DNA from: Falciphora oryzae
Taxonomy: Eukaryota > Ascomycota > Sordariomycetes > Magnaporthales > Magnaporthaceae
Direction of reading: 5' to 3'
Length of the DNA: 64,000 nucleotides
Assembly (NCBI GenBank): GCA_000733355.1
Contig: JNVV01000060.1
Location: 69,637 to 133,636, forward strand
Shown: positions 1-10,300 of the stretch, piece by piece
Layout: the number at the start of each line of letters is the position of its first letter
How positions within the stretch are numbered: position 1 is the stretch's first letter
Made by a program: the position numbers and the translations under genes
The notes under the pieces: generated by a model
The model's database searches: none
Seen by the model: the letters and a program-made list of their open reading frames with translations, nothing else
Told to the model about the DNA's origin: nothing

Positions 1-125
1 GAATAGTACTTATTAGGCATTTGTACGATTTTATTTGGGTTTATTATCGTAAATCCAAAACGATGCGTCTTAGTGGGATAGGGGTGGCCGGAAGTGGGGG
101 GTGGCCCGAAACAGGGGTCTTGACT
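1..125. mobile_element. Terminal region of a Fot1/pogo-like (TA-target) DNA transposon, cut by the window edge
   Basis: LINE 3' UTR sequence stops at 128 when compared with the LINE copies at 21335, 34000 and 37900. The interrupting sequence, read on the minus strand from 125, begins AGTCAAGACCCCTGTTTCGG directly after a TA dinucleotide (126-127). Fot1/pogo elements of fungi typically begin AGTCAAG and duplicate TA, so this is read as one terminal inverted repeat of such an element. Only 125 bp are visible; the transposase and other end lie outside the window. The AT-rich part at 1-60 would be internal sequence. Confidence 0.45.
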
Positions 126-127
126 TA

Positions 128-3085
128 GTGGTGCTGTCGGCCGGCGGGTGTGCCGGAAAAGGGGGCAAGGCCGGGTTGGGCGGGAGGGTCCTTGGGACCT
201 CCCCTGGGCCCGGCCGGAGGTGCGGGGGACTAACGAGCCTACTGCTAGTCCTAATAGTACAAAGGAAAAGTGAAAAATGCAAAAGAAAAAGGAAAAAAAA
301 AAAAGGTTATATGCGGGCTATTTAGGCCCTGTTACTACCGCCCAGCGATAATGTAGTAGTTGGTAGCTTCGACGAACGAAGCAAAAAGGAAAGGCTTTTG
401 CAATAGCCGTTTCCAATATCCGGGCCTATCAAAGGCCGGGGAGGGGTCCGTTGTAGGCCACTTGTCTTCTGCCGCCTTGGCCAGCCTGCAATATACAGGG
501 TGGGAAGGGGACTTGTTTCTTCCGCAGCGGCACGGGTTATCGTTTTCGTGCTGGTACTTTCGGTGGTACCAGTCAAAGTCCCCATGCCCCGTGCGTGCGG
601 CTATCAACCGCTGTAGCACCTTCCGGTGCAGCTGTAAAGCTTCGGGTGCGGGCTGTGGTACCGGCGGGAGGCCTATAGCCTTATACCGGTCCGGGAACCT
701 GTTTTCGAACCAGGTGTTTCGGGCGTCCCGGGCCATCTTCCGGGCTAAAGCCTTTACTCCGGCCACCGTTGGCTTGGAATGTTGGGGTATCGGCAAAGCC
801 GATCCCAATTTTGCTTCGGCATCGGCCTCTTCGTTCCCGGGGATTCCAGTGTGGCCCGGGGACCAACGGACGTGTACCCGGTGTTTGTCCATAAAGTAAT
901 GGACCTCTTTAAAAGCCCCTTGTGAGCTATCGGGGGCCGTGCTTAAAAAGCCGTTAGCCGCCGAGGTGTTGTCGAGGCACAGGTGGAAAGTGCAGTTGCG
1001 GAAGCTCCAAACGGCTTTGCGGAGGCCCATCCGGCCCCCTTCCGCCTCGCCGTCGAATACTTCCGCCGGATGCGCCAGCCGGCCGTGCCCGGAAAGTTTG
1101 CGTTGGCCGGCTTGGTGGATTACCCAGCCGTAACCAACTGCCCCGTTTTCCGCTTTGGACCCGTCGCTATATACTATAACGTCGGTGGGGGGGAGGGTGC
1201 GGAGCCACGCCATAAATGCTTTAGCGGCTGCTTGCTTTTCTTGTGTGGTCACCGTAAGCCCCGTATATCTATAGGGGAGGTAAGCCGGGCGGGTGCACGC
1301 CGGAAGGAGTCCGGCCGTCCTTTGTAGCGAGGTCGTAAGCCTGCCGGGCAGGCCTGCCCTAGGCCCCCGGGCGTTGAAAGTCGGCTTGGCCGCTGCGGCC
1401 AGGGGGTGATCCTCCGGAACCGTCTTTATGCGGGCCGCAAAACGGAGGCGGGCTTGTTCCAAAAGCACTTCGGCGCCAGGAATGCCGGATTCGTAATGCA
1501 AAGCGTTTATCGGTATAGTTTTCCAAGCTGGAACCACTGCCCGGAGGGACGCTTGTAAGGCTTTATCGACCCGTTCGATTAAATGGCCTTGCCGGGTACT
1601 TTGCTGTTGTGCCGGCTTGTACGGGTGTGGTTTAGTTTTACCCCTGTACCATACTTCGGCCCCGTATAAAGCCGTAGGGATTATAACCGTTGTAACGGCT
1701 TTATGGACCGAATGCGCCGGTATCCCCCTTATCGAGTTCGTAAGCCCCCGGAGGTGGTTGGCAACGCCTTGGGCTTTTGCAACCCTATGGTTGACGTGAG
1801 GGCCAAAGTTGAGCCGTTGGTCGAAAAGGACCCCTAACCACCGTAGAGCTCCTGTAGCTTGTTGAATGGTAAGGCCTTCCGCCTCAACCGGCGGGGTTGT
1901 GGTGTTTCTCCGCCTAGAGAAATGCATAAGCTCGCACTTCCCCGGGTCGAAAGCTACTTTATTAGCCCTTCCCCAACGAAGGATTTCCGTTACCGTAGCC
2001 CCTGCTTTACGGGAGCACTCCTCCGGGGTGCCTCCCGTTACGCAAATGCCTATATCGTCCGCATATCCGTACCTGACCGCTTTTGCTTTGGGTAGGATTT
2101 CGGCCATATAAAGCATAAATAGGACCGGTGATGCCGGTGACCCTTGGGGAAGCCCGCAGTCCGGGGAGAAAGGGGGAGCCGTAGCGTCTTCCAAACGCAC
2201 ATTAACCACCCTGTTTCCTGCGAAGGATGATACCCATTGTACGAGCGTTGGGTCCCACCCTTGGTCTAATAGCCTCCGGAGGAGCCTCCGGCGGAGTACG
2301 GCGTCGAAAGCCCCTTGTACGTCCATAGTGACGAGGGCGGCCGTTTTGCCCTTTTGGAAAGCCCGTTCCACCTCATGGGCCACGCACGCCGTTAGATCGG
2401 TGGCGGCCTTTTTCGGGGTAGCCCCGGCGTGTTGCGGGGCTATCAGCCCGTGTTGCAACGCGAGGGATGCCATCCGCGAGGCTACCAAACGCTCTAACCC
2501 CTTCCCTAAGCACGGGAGCAGGGCTATTGGGCGGTAGGACTTTGGATCCGTCATATCCTTTTTATTCGGCTTTTTTAGCATTACCACCTCCGCGGTGCGG
2601 AAAGGGCCCGGGTGGTGCCCGGCCCTAAGGCAGGCTTCGAAAAGGGCCCTAACGTATTCCCCTATTGCCGGCCATGCCGCCGTAAGCAGCCTAACCGATA
2701 GGGAGTCGACGCCCGGGGCCGTGTTTGCCGTGCCAACAGTGCACTTCCGGCATTCCTCCAGGGGGACGTAGGGGTCCCACGGGAGTTGTGCGGTCCCTTG
2801 GGGGGCCCCTTGCTGCAACGGGTCCTCCTGTAGGTCGTCCTCCGCCGTAAACCTACGGAGGATCTTGCGGCCCAATGCTTCCGCTTTATCCGCAGGGGCT
2901 ACTATAACCTCCCCGTCGATGTTTAACGGAGGAAGTCGTATAGCAGGTGCGAGTTTATGCCATTTTACAGCTCGGTACAGCGCCTCCGGGGAATCGACTT
3001 CCTCCAGTACGTTTGCCCAGTGCTGTCTTCGTTTCATTGCAATTGCTTGTTGTGCGGTGTTATAAGGGCGGCGTCGTTCGTTAGG
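128..3085 (-). mobile_element. LINE (Tad1-like non-LTR retrotransposon), copy 1, intact RT-RNase H ORF
   Basis: The youngest copy of the LINE family seen five times in this window. It contains the reverse transcriptase, RNase H and C-terminal zinc-knuckle regions without stops, followed on the minus strand by a GC-rich 3' UTR (334-128) that matches the other copies until it is broken by the DNA-transposon end at 127. The upstream limit lies somewhere at 3060-3110, where the protein changes from Copia integrase tail to LINE pre-RT sequence, so it is 5'-truncated (no ORF1, no endonuclease visible). It is GC-rich with no RIP-type stops, unlike the Copia element it sits in. Confidence 0.8.
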
Positions 3086-3322
3086 AATTTCGGGTGATAC
3101 CGTGATTTCGGGCAGGGTGGTTGTTTGATCTTGGGGATCTTTGTTTGGCTGTTCGGCGACCTTCTTTTTTGGGGGTTTTCCTCGGCGTTTTGGCTGTTTA
3201 GGCTTAGGGTATTCGAAGGGTGCTGGCTGCTTTTCGGATCTTTGCACGGTAGGTTCCTCTGCTCTGTGGTAGGGTTTAACCGCCGTGCTCCTAAAGGTTA
3301 CGTTGCCGTTGACCATCTCCAC
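335..3322 (-). CDS. Chimeric ORF: Copia integrase tail fused to LINE reverse transcriptase-RNase H
   Basis: A 995-codon open frame. Residues 1 to about 75 continue the Copia integrase C-terminus (NVTFRSTAVKPYHR and a RRGKPPKKK linker). From about 88 on it is a non-LTR reverse transcriptase: a SYRPIALL fingers motif (262-269), palm Asp at TMDVQGAFD (332-340), GLPQGSPASP (390-399) and the catalytic YADD at 420-423. An RNase H domain follows at about 713-840 with VYSDGS (Asp720), LCLDNTSA (Asp784) and HTGIPGNEEAD (Asp834), then a CCHC knuckle CRCGRNKSPSHPVYC (931-945) typical of fungal LINEs. The first codon of the open frame is GTG; the first ATG is residue 3 (3316). The RT lacks the apurinic endonuclease normally upstream, so the copy is probably 5'-truncated and not autonomous, though the catalytic residues are intact. 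No intron or stop is seen. Expression from this position would depend on the Copia reading frame upstream, which is broken. Confidence 0.85.
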   Translation of the reverse strand: MEMVNGNVTFRSTAVKPYHRAEEPTVQRSEKQPAPFEYPKPKQPKRRGKPPKKKVAEQPNKDPQDQTTTLPEITVSPEIPNERRRPYNTAQQAIAMKRRQHWANVLEEVDSPEALYRAVKWHKLAPAIRLPPLNIDGEVIVAPADKAEALGRKILRRFTAEDDLQEDPLQQGAPQGTAQLPWDPYVPLEECRKCTVGTANTAPGVDSLSVRLLTAAWPAIGEYVRALFEACLRAGHHPGPFRTAEVVMLKKPNKKDMTDPKSYRPIALLPCLGKGLERLVASRMASLALQHGLIAPQHAGATPKKAATDLTACVAHEVERAFQKGKTAALVTMDVQGAFDAVLRRRLLRRLLDQGWDPTLVQWVSSFAGNRVVNVRLEDATAPPFSPDCGLPQGSPASPVLFMLYMAEILPKAKAVRYGYADDIGICVTGGTPEECSRKAGATVTEILRWGRANKVAFDPGKCELMHFSRRRNTTTPPVEAEGLTIQQATGALRWLGVLFDQRLNFGPHVNHRVAKAQGVANHLRGLTNSIRGIPAHSVHKAVTTVIIPTALYGAEVWYRGKTKPHPYKPAQQQSTRQGHLIERVDKALQASLRAVVPAWKTIPINALHYESGIPGAEVLLEQARLRFAARIKTVPEDHPLAAAAKPTFNARGPRAGLPGRLTTSLQRTAGLLPACTRPAYLPYRYTGLTVTTQEKQAAAKAFMAWLRTLPPTDVIVYSDGSKAENGAVGYGWVIHQAGQRKLSGHGRLAHPAEVFDGEAEGGRMGLRKAVWSFRNCTFHLCLDNTSAANGFLSTAPDSSQGAFKEVHYFMDKHRVHVRWSPGHTGIPGNEEADAEAKLGSALPIPQHSKPTVAGVKALARKMARDARNTWFENRFPDRYKAIGLPPVPQPAPEALQLHRKVLQRLIAARTGHGDFDWYHRKYQHENDNPCRCGRNKSPSHPVYCRLAKAAEDKWPTTDPSPAFDRPGYWKRLLQKPFLFASFVEATNYYIIAGR

Positions 3323-4140
3323 CGTGATTGACGTGTCTGTTGTGGATAGGACTTTATAGGGGCCTTGCTACCCGTCCTTTTTTTTTTTTGGAATACCAGA
3401 ACCTCGCTTTTTAGAGCTAGGGAGTTTGGAAGCATTTGTTTTGTGTTCGGCCCGTTGCGTGCAGCTAATGCTTCTTGCACCCGTCGCTTGTCGTGTATGG
3501 TCCGGATTTCTGCTATAGCTTTCCTGATTGCAGCGGCTCTTTGCATTTGGGTTTGTGAGGGTGGCGAGTTGTTGTTTATCCGGGGCATTGCTTTAAAGAC
3601 GAGCAGTGTAGGGACAAGTCCGTCGGGGCCGGCCGTGTCGTTTACGGCTTTTACTGCTCTTTGGAGCACTGATTCGAGGTGTATGTTTAGGCACTCGTGT
3701 CGGATAATATCAAAGGCCCGGCGTAAAAGGGCGTGATATTTTTCAACCTTGCCGATTGACTAGTGCGCTTCGACTGGGACCTGTTTACAGGTGATCCTAA
3801 GGAGCTTTGCTTCCGCTTGAAATTCGCTCGCGGCGAAATTGGTACCGGCATCGTGGGAAATTACGTTTGGGGGCTTTAGGTAAACGTTGATCCAATACCG
3901 CTTGAGGGCCTTTTACATTTCTTTTACTGATATGTTTTTGAAAAGCGCTGCAGTATTAAAAGCTGTGCTCGCATCGATTATATAAAGGATTGGTTTGTAA
4001 TCGATGTAAAATACGTTTGTGATGATTTCGTAGTTAAAGTTGATGTCGTTTTGGAGTTTAAATCGAAATCGTTGTGGTGCAGGGCTTTTTTTTTCTGACA
4101 AAAATGGCACATTCGATTGATTATTGCGAGAGCGTCGCGA
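3298..4140 (-). pseudogene. Copia integrase (decayed)
   Basis: Minus-strand fragments in more than one frame give a Copia-type integrase. The core begins near 4110 with KKSPAPQRFRFKL and FNYEII. The catalytic triad is recognisable: Asp in YIIDASTAF (about 3985-3960), Asp in ISHDAGTNF (about 3870-3840), and Glu in the GKVEKYH context (about 3765-3745). It continues into SVLQRAVKAVNDTAGPDGL, PRINNNSPP and the conserved RNGPNT block (3669-3400). Stops interrupt it at about 3912 and 3760, and a frame change precedes the NVTFRSTAVKPY tail that opens the fused LINE ORF. It therefore cannot make a functional integrase. Family assignment rests on these blocks, which are diagnostic for fungal Copia polyproteins. 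Confidence 0.7.
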
Positions 4141-4983
4141 TTAGCTTCGTGCTTTGTACGCTTTAGAACGTTCTAAAATTTGTTGACAGATGGGTGCCCA
4201 AAGCGTTTATGCACACGCTTTAGCTCAGCTTCCGTAAGGAAGATTGCTCCCGCGATCTCTGTTTTCGTTATGAAATTGACTGCCGCGGTGACGTGGGTGA
4301 CGTCGTTAAGGAAGAACTAGGGGTGGCCGTGCCTTTTTATGATCGGAACGCGCGTACCGTCGTTTTTTATAAGTTCGTTGCGCGTGTTGTTGAAGTAAAC
4401 GTGCAATATATCCATATTTATAAGGCATAGTAGGAAAGGGGTCAGGGTTGGAACTACGGAAAACGTAATCTAACCGATCGGGGTCGGAATAGTGATCTTT
4501 CCGATGCTGGAAACGATTTTTTCTAATCCAAAGATTACGTGTTTTGTGTGCCCGTTTGTATTGATAATAAAATCGGGCCTGTGGCGTTGGAGTGCGTGGA
4601 TTTGATCCTTTCCGGCCGTGGAGGTTTTCGCTGCACTTGTATCCGGAAGGATCCTTTGCTATTACTAAGTGCTTTAGATTTTGTGTTGGACCAATACCTG
4701 ATCCGTAGGAACATGGGGATGAGGTTTGTTAGATTCCGAAATTTGTTGCGTATGGAGGAGGTGGGTGAAGGCTTTTTCGATAAGGTACGAGGCTGTGGCA
4801 GGGGTTATGAAGTAGCTGCTTTTATGATCTTCCTTTTCGTTTGTATTTTGATCGTTAGAATTAGAGGATAGCTGTTCCTTTTTTGTCGGTGTTTTCGGGT
4901 TCCACTGATACGAGGAATTGGGTGTACCTTTTGCGTGGTTTGTTTTCCGCTTCTTTTTGTGCTTTCTAACGCTTTTTGGCTCG

Positions 4984-5202
4984 TTATTGTTCCCGAAGGG
5001 GGTGGCGTGTCGATTTGCAATCCGGCTTTTTGCAAATCCAGCATCCGCGTAGGTACCGGGATGATTGGGGTTTTGGTTGAAACGTTTTTGGCTGGTACGA
5101 TCGGTTTCGGCTTCCGTTGTCCCTTTTATGATTTTTGCGATTATTGAACTTCCGTTTTACGTAATGGGTGCTGGGGATACGTGCGTTTTTTTCCACTTGC
5201 AA
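4984..5202 (-). pseudogene. Copia Gag zinc knuckle region
   Basis: The 72-codon minus-strand frame contains RKFNNRKNHKRDNGSRNRSY followed by a CCHC-like knuckle CWICKKPDCKSTRH. The basic stretch before a C-x2-C-x4-C-x4-H knuckle with TRH/TKH at the end is the normal nucleocapsid end of fungal Copia Gag. The frame is open only locally; upstream gag and downstream protease are separated from it by stops, so this is a relic. No convincing protease active site (DTG/DSG) was found between it and the integrase. Confidence 0.6.
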
Positions 5203-5553
5203 AGTGCTTTTTAGTTGGGAAGATAGGCTTTTAAAAGTCCGGTTGGGGTTTATGAGGACGGTTTTGAGCTCCGGTACGTTTTGGATTGCCCGTAGGGTGC
5301 TCGCGATGAGCTGGTTCTCGTTTTGATAGGACGGGCCGAGGGCGCGTTAGCATGTTTGTAGCTTATTTAAAAGGATTTGCAAAACCTTTATGTTGGATTT
5401 GCTAAAGTTGGCGATTTTTGAACGGACTGTTTGGAAGGTAGTTGAGCTCCAATCCGTATGGTACAGTGATCGGTTGACCTTAGTGTTAAAGTGCATTTTG
5501 AGGATTATATAGATCTTTCGAAAGGTGGGTCTATACCTGATATATCGGGTGTA

Positions 5554-6804
5554 CTATTGCTTGGCGTTGCTTTGAAGTGCTAAAGGGAAGATCGTATGGA
5601 GCTGTGAAAGGGGGATTTCGAGGGTTTCGCATGTGGTTGTGAAAAACAAGATCTTGTCGTCTAGAATGTCGTATGGATTACCGGAATAGCTGTATTTTTT
5701 ATCCCAGGCGCTTTGGAATGCCTTTATTAAGCTTTTGTCGACGACGGCGTTAGGCACCTCCTTAGGGGGGAGTTGCCTGTATGGGGATTTCGCAAACGCT
5801 GGGGTTTTGTATCGAGGGCGTAGTGGTGTTACAGTTTGTGCTTTATCGATCGGCGGAATGGTTTTTCCGCGATCCTTTCGTTGCATGTATTGGTTGAAGT
5901 AGGATTTTGGTGTGGTGATGGGTTTAGGGATCGGTGGAATTGGGGATTGGTTGTCCGGGTGTGCTTATGGAGTTGTAAATCGGCCGATTAGGGGTGCCCG
6001 GGGAGGTGCCGGTTGATCGATAGTGGTTGTTCGGGGGATTTTAAATTGGCTGGGCGGGGGAATCCGTGGAGCTAGAAAAGGGGTGGTTGGGGGATCGATG
6101 CGCTTTTTGGTACGGTGGTTTTCGAAGGGGGAAATGGGGGTCGTGCTTATGGAAGAGGTTGGAGAGGATATTCGGAGGCGTAACGGATTTTTGGGTCGCT
6201 GGTTTGGTGATCCCTGGGTTTTATTTCGGCTAATTTGTCGTTTGGTTGTAGGCTTTTTTGGGAGAATGGCATGGCGTGTTGTTTTGGAGGCATCCAGAAC
6301 GTCGATTGGGTGATTGTCTGTCCTGGGATCCGTGCGATCCTGAAAAGGGGGAGGCTGTGATCCGGTTGCAGGTGTTTGTGTTCCAGGGACTGACTCCTAT
6401 CGCATGACCGTTATAAGCCTTTCGTTGAGTTTCCCTTTTGGCGGTCCGGGGACTGGGATCCCATGATTTTCCAAGTGCTTGCGGAAGATTCGAGCAATCC
6501 GCTGATCGAGGTTTTCGAAATGTGTTGCTTCCTACCCCTCGTAATTTTCGAGCACGTCATTTAGGAGGTTGTTTTTACGCGTGTTTCCGTATGAGAGTAG
6601 TGTTTTGAGCATTTATGCGTTCCGGCGAGCGATGGAAATTTCGTTGGGTGATCTTTCGAGGCTGTAGGAGGGGTTTGTTAAAAGGGGGATGTTAATGTTT
6701 TGTGTTAAAGATTTGGGGAGGTCGTATGATATAAGCGTGCTTTTTGTGATCGTACGTTGCTTATTGCTGAGCTCCTTTGCCTGTTGTTCCGGGGTGTCGG
6801 ACAT
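5554..6804 (-). pseudogene. Copia Gag (decayed)
   Basis: Gag starts at 6804 with MSDTPEQQAKELSNKQRTIT and runs 63 codons before a stop at 6613; further open pieces lie at 6480-5890 (broken) and 5886-5554 (VDKSLIKAFQSAWDKKYSYS, ILDDKILFF, LPLALQSNAKQ). The position, about 260 nt downstream of the 5' LTR on the same strand, and the zinc knuckle further on support the gag call; the sequence itself shows no catalytic motif. Many TAA/TAG codons break the frame, consistent with RIP. GT-rich stretches on the plus strand are the complement of AC-rich gag codons. Confidence 0.55.
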
Positions 6805-7062
6805 GTTGTCGGTGGGGAGGGGGGAGGGGGGTTTTTGACGAGCAATATCGTTTGGGTGATCGATTTAGGAGTCCAGTCGCCTGCTTTAGGAAGGTGCCTT
6901 TGTTGTTTGATTGACTCGTGTGTGACGCGCTACCGAGCAGTGGAATCCGATTCCTTTGCTTTTAGACTTTTCCAATTGACCCAATCGCTTTAGAAGAAGG
7001 TATTAACGGTTGAATCCTCTACCTTGCTCATCTGTGTTGCCTTTTCAAGCAACACTGATCAG

Positions 7063-7298
7063 TGTTAGTAGGAGTGTTACTCCTGTAGGCTCGGAGATTT
7101 CCTAAAGGAAAGAACAAAGATTTATAGATTTGGAAAGGTGTTTGTATTGATGTATGAAGAGGAGAAGGAATCTAGTTACAGGAAGGGGGTCGCAAGATCC
7201 CCTTTTGTAGGCTCGTGGGAGCGCACGGCCCCTAGGCCTACTACTCTACGAGGCGTGGGCCCTTCCTAGATGCACGCGCTAGATCACGTGGATCAACA
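7063..7298 (-). repeat. Copia 5' LTR (236 bp)
   Basis: Bounded by TGTT...AACA (plus strand TGTTAGTAGG at 7063, ATCAACA ending 7298). It aligns with the solo LTR at 22848-23081: both share GTAGGAGTGTTACTCCTG near one end, a stretch that on the minus strand is a short palindrome, and both end in TTGATCCAACA-like sequence. The gag start lies about 260 nt further on the minus strand, making this the 5' LTR. Immediately beyond 7298 the sequence is gypsy-1 protease. Confidence 0.7.
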
Positions 7299-7309
7299 CT
7301 GTTAGCTTT

Positions 7310-10300
7310 TCTAACGGCGGCCCGAAAATTAAGGTTAAAATCGGCTTAAATACGTTTGCCGAAATTAATATCGTTTTTATTACCTTTTGCAAATCTTTAG
7401 GCTATAAGCTATATAACCGTCCCAAATATAATCACCAGTCCCTTACTTTCGCCGCCGCAAGCGATTAGGGCGTTAAAACCTATAGCGTTTACCACTTACG
7501 ATTAAACTTTCGTAATTAAAATAGCATTCCGGTAGAAATTATCCGGCCGTTCCTCGCTATCGAACGAAACTTAGCAAACGCTCCTATTTTTATAAGCATG
7601 CTACTAATATAAAAACTGGCTATAAACCTTTACCCGGTTAAAAGCACCTGGTATTTTAACCAACGTCCTCGTATCCATTAGCTATCCGCATACCATTTCT
7701 AAAAAAGCTTTTAAGCTAAAAATCGCGTGTTTGTTTATTCCTTTCGCTTTAACCCTTTTGTCGGTAGCACCGGGGAAAACGACCTTTTTGAGGACCGTTT
7801 AAACGAACCGATAAATTTAAAAAACGTCCTTATAAGTTTACGGATAAGTTATTTCGACGTATTCGGCGTCCGCAAAAGGAAAATGCTTTTAAAGCATAAT
7901 TACGGCGACCATACCATCGATTTGCTCCCGGGCAAAAAGCCCCCGTAAAAGCAAATTTACCACCTATTTTTAGCTAAATTAACGGCATTTTAAAAGTACT
8001 TTACCAATGCCTTCGCATAAGGCATTATCCGCGAATTACAATTACTAACAAAAGCTTTTGTTATTTTCGTCCCGAAAAAAAAACGGCACGTTACGATTAT
8101 GCGTTAATTATCGAGGATTTAACGATATTACTATTAAAAATAAAGCACCGTTTCCGTTAATCGGAAAAATGCTCGACCGTTTAAACGGTACCAAATGTTT
8201 GTCCAAAATCGATTTCGTTAATGCGTATTACCGATTTCGCATTAAAAAGGGGGATAAATAGAAAACCGCGTTCCGTACCAAATACGGGCATTTCGAGTAT
8301 TTCGTGCTACCGTTCGGATTTACTAACGCCCCGGTATCGTTCCAAACCTATATTAATAAAGCCCTACGGGGCCTAATAAACGATTTCGTTATCGTTTATT
8401 TGGACGATATCCTTATTTATTCCGGTAATAAGGAAAAGTACTAGCACTACCTAAAGCTGGTTTTGGATCGATTTCGCAGTTTTAAATTTTATGCCAATCC
8501 TAAAAAATGCACCTTTTTCCAACAAAAACTTAAATTTTTAAATTTTATCGTTAATACCGAAAGGTTTAAAATGGATCCTACGCGTATTTAGGTCGTTCGC
8601 GAATAAATCGACCACTTATTTCGTACGTATAAAAATATCCAGGTTTTTGTAAGATTTTGCAACTTTTATCAACGGTTTATCCACGGCTTTTCCCGTATAG
8701 CGAAACCTTTGCACGACCTGTTATAAGGAATAAAAAACAGACGCAAGCTAAGCCAAATAGGTTATTATTAGCAGGAGCCCCAACAGCAGGCATTTAAAGA
8801 CCTAATTAACGCGTTTATAACCGTACCAATGCTGCGGCATTACGACCCGATTTTACCGTTACGGATCGAAACGGACGCTTCCGATTTTGCTATAACAGGC
8901 ATCCTATCGCAAAAGCACGACGGCTAGTAGCACCCCGTAACCTATTGGTCCCAGAAGTTTAAAGGTGCCGAAATTCGGTATTTTGTATACGATAAGGAAC
9001 TTTTCGCAATAGTGGAAAATTTTCGCTATTAGCGACATTATTTTAAAGGGGCGCAAATTACGAAAGTGTTTTCGGATTATAAAAACTTTAAAGCTTTTAT
9101 AAAGTAAAAGCGTTTAAACGGACGATAGGTACGTTAACTATTGCAATTAGCACCTTACGATTTCGAAATTAAATACCGGCTAGGGTTTTTAAACCCAACC
9201 GACGCTCCATTTCGCCGGCCGGATTATATAGATAGTCGCGAGGAAGGATAGGAAACTTTTATTAAAAAACTCCTACCGACGCTATCAAATAAAATGGGTC
9301 GGGAACAAAACGTATTTGTTTATAAGCAATACGTAAAGGATATTGCGGAAAAAGCGTCGCTTAATAAACCTCCCTAACTAATAAGCGCGCAAAAAGCGCA
9401 CCTAACGAACGATCCCCTAAAAATTTTATTTTTAACCGGCGAAGCGAGCGGGATAACGTACGTTTGGCATAATTTACGTTAGCCGACGATCCAAACGCCT
9501 TTAAAGTTATTTATACCTTATAAATGCAATCTGTTACTCGTTAGGAAGCACGCATTGCTTTGGATTAGTTTAAAAGCAGCGTAATTACGGATTCCCCGGA
9601 AAAAATCCTAACGCCGTTAAAAAAATGGATTAGGAACGTATAAAAGCGGGATCCGGCGAGCATAAATTTGCTTAAAAGGCTAATAATAATTAAAAAGCCC
9701 CATTTAGTAGTACCTAACGTAAAATATACCGTACCGTACCGAAATATTGCGATAATGATTTAGTAGCAAAAAGCATCGTGCTTTTACTTAACTAACGGTA
9801 ACGAGTTAATTTTCCGGGGAAATTAGGTTTATATTTTTGCAAACGAGGCTTTAAAAACCGAAATTTTAAAACAATTTTACGATTTCCCGGGAACCGGTTA
9901 TTAGGGCGTGGTTAAAATTTTAAATTTTATCTAGCGCTTTTTTTAATGGGATAAAGTTAAAGGGGATGTTACGGCATATGTGGCATCGTGCTTTTAATGC
10001 TAAAGGAAAGCGATTTATCGTTATAAGCTTTACGGCAAATTTAAACCTTTACTACCGCTAAAAAACGGGCAGTTTATAAATTTTTTTTTTGAATTGGGTA
10101 ACCGGTTTATTTAAAAGCAGGACGGCGGGTGGTTAGGTTTTTAACGCGATTTTCGTCGTCGTATGCCGATTAACTAAATACGTGGTTTTTATCCCTATAC
10201 GAGCTGATATAAGTGCAGGATAATTTGCAAAGCTGTTTTTCGAGCGTATCGAATGCGTGTTCGATACCTTTAAAAGTATCGTTAGCGATCGCGATAGCCG

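Larger units (their letters stand above)
3060..7298 (-). mobile_element. RIP-decayed Ty1/Copia retrotransposon, 5' half (LTR-gag-integrase)
   Basis: On the minus strand the order is 5' LTR (7298-7063), gag start (6804), gag body (5886-5554), zinc knuckle (5202-4984), integrase (about 4130-3298). This is the Copia order up to integrase; reverse transcriptase and RNase H of the Copia type are missing because a LINE replaces or interrupts them at about 3060-3110. AT-rich with many TAA/TAG. On the high-coordinate side its LTR abuts gypsy-1 protease sequence, so it probably inserted into gypsy-1. The 3' LTR, if present, is left of the window. Confidence 0.75.
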
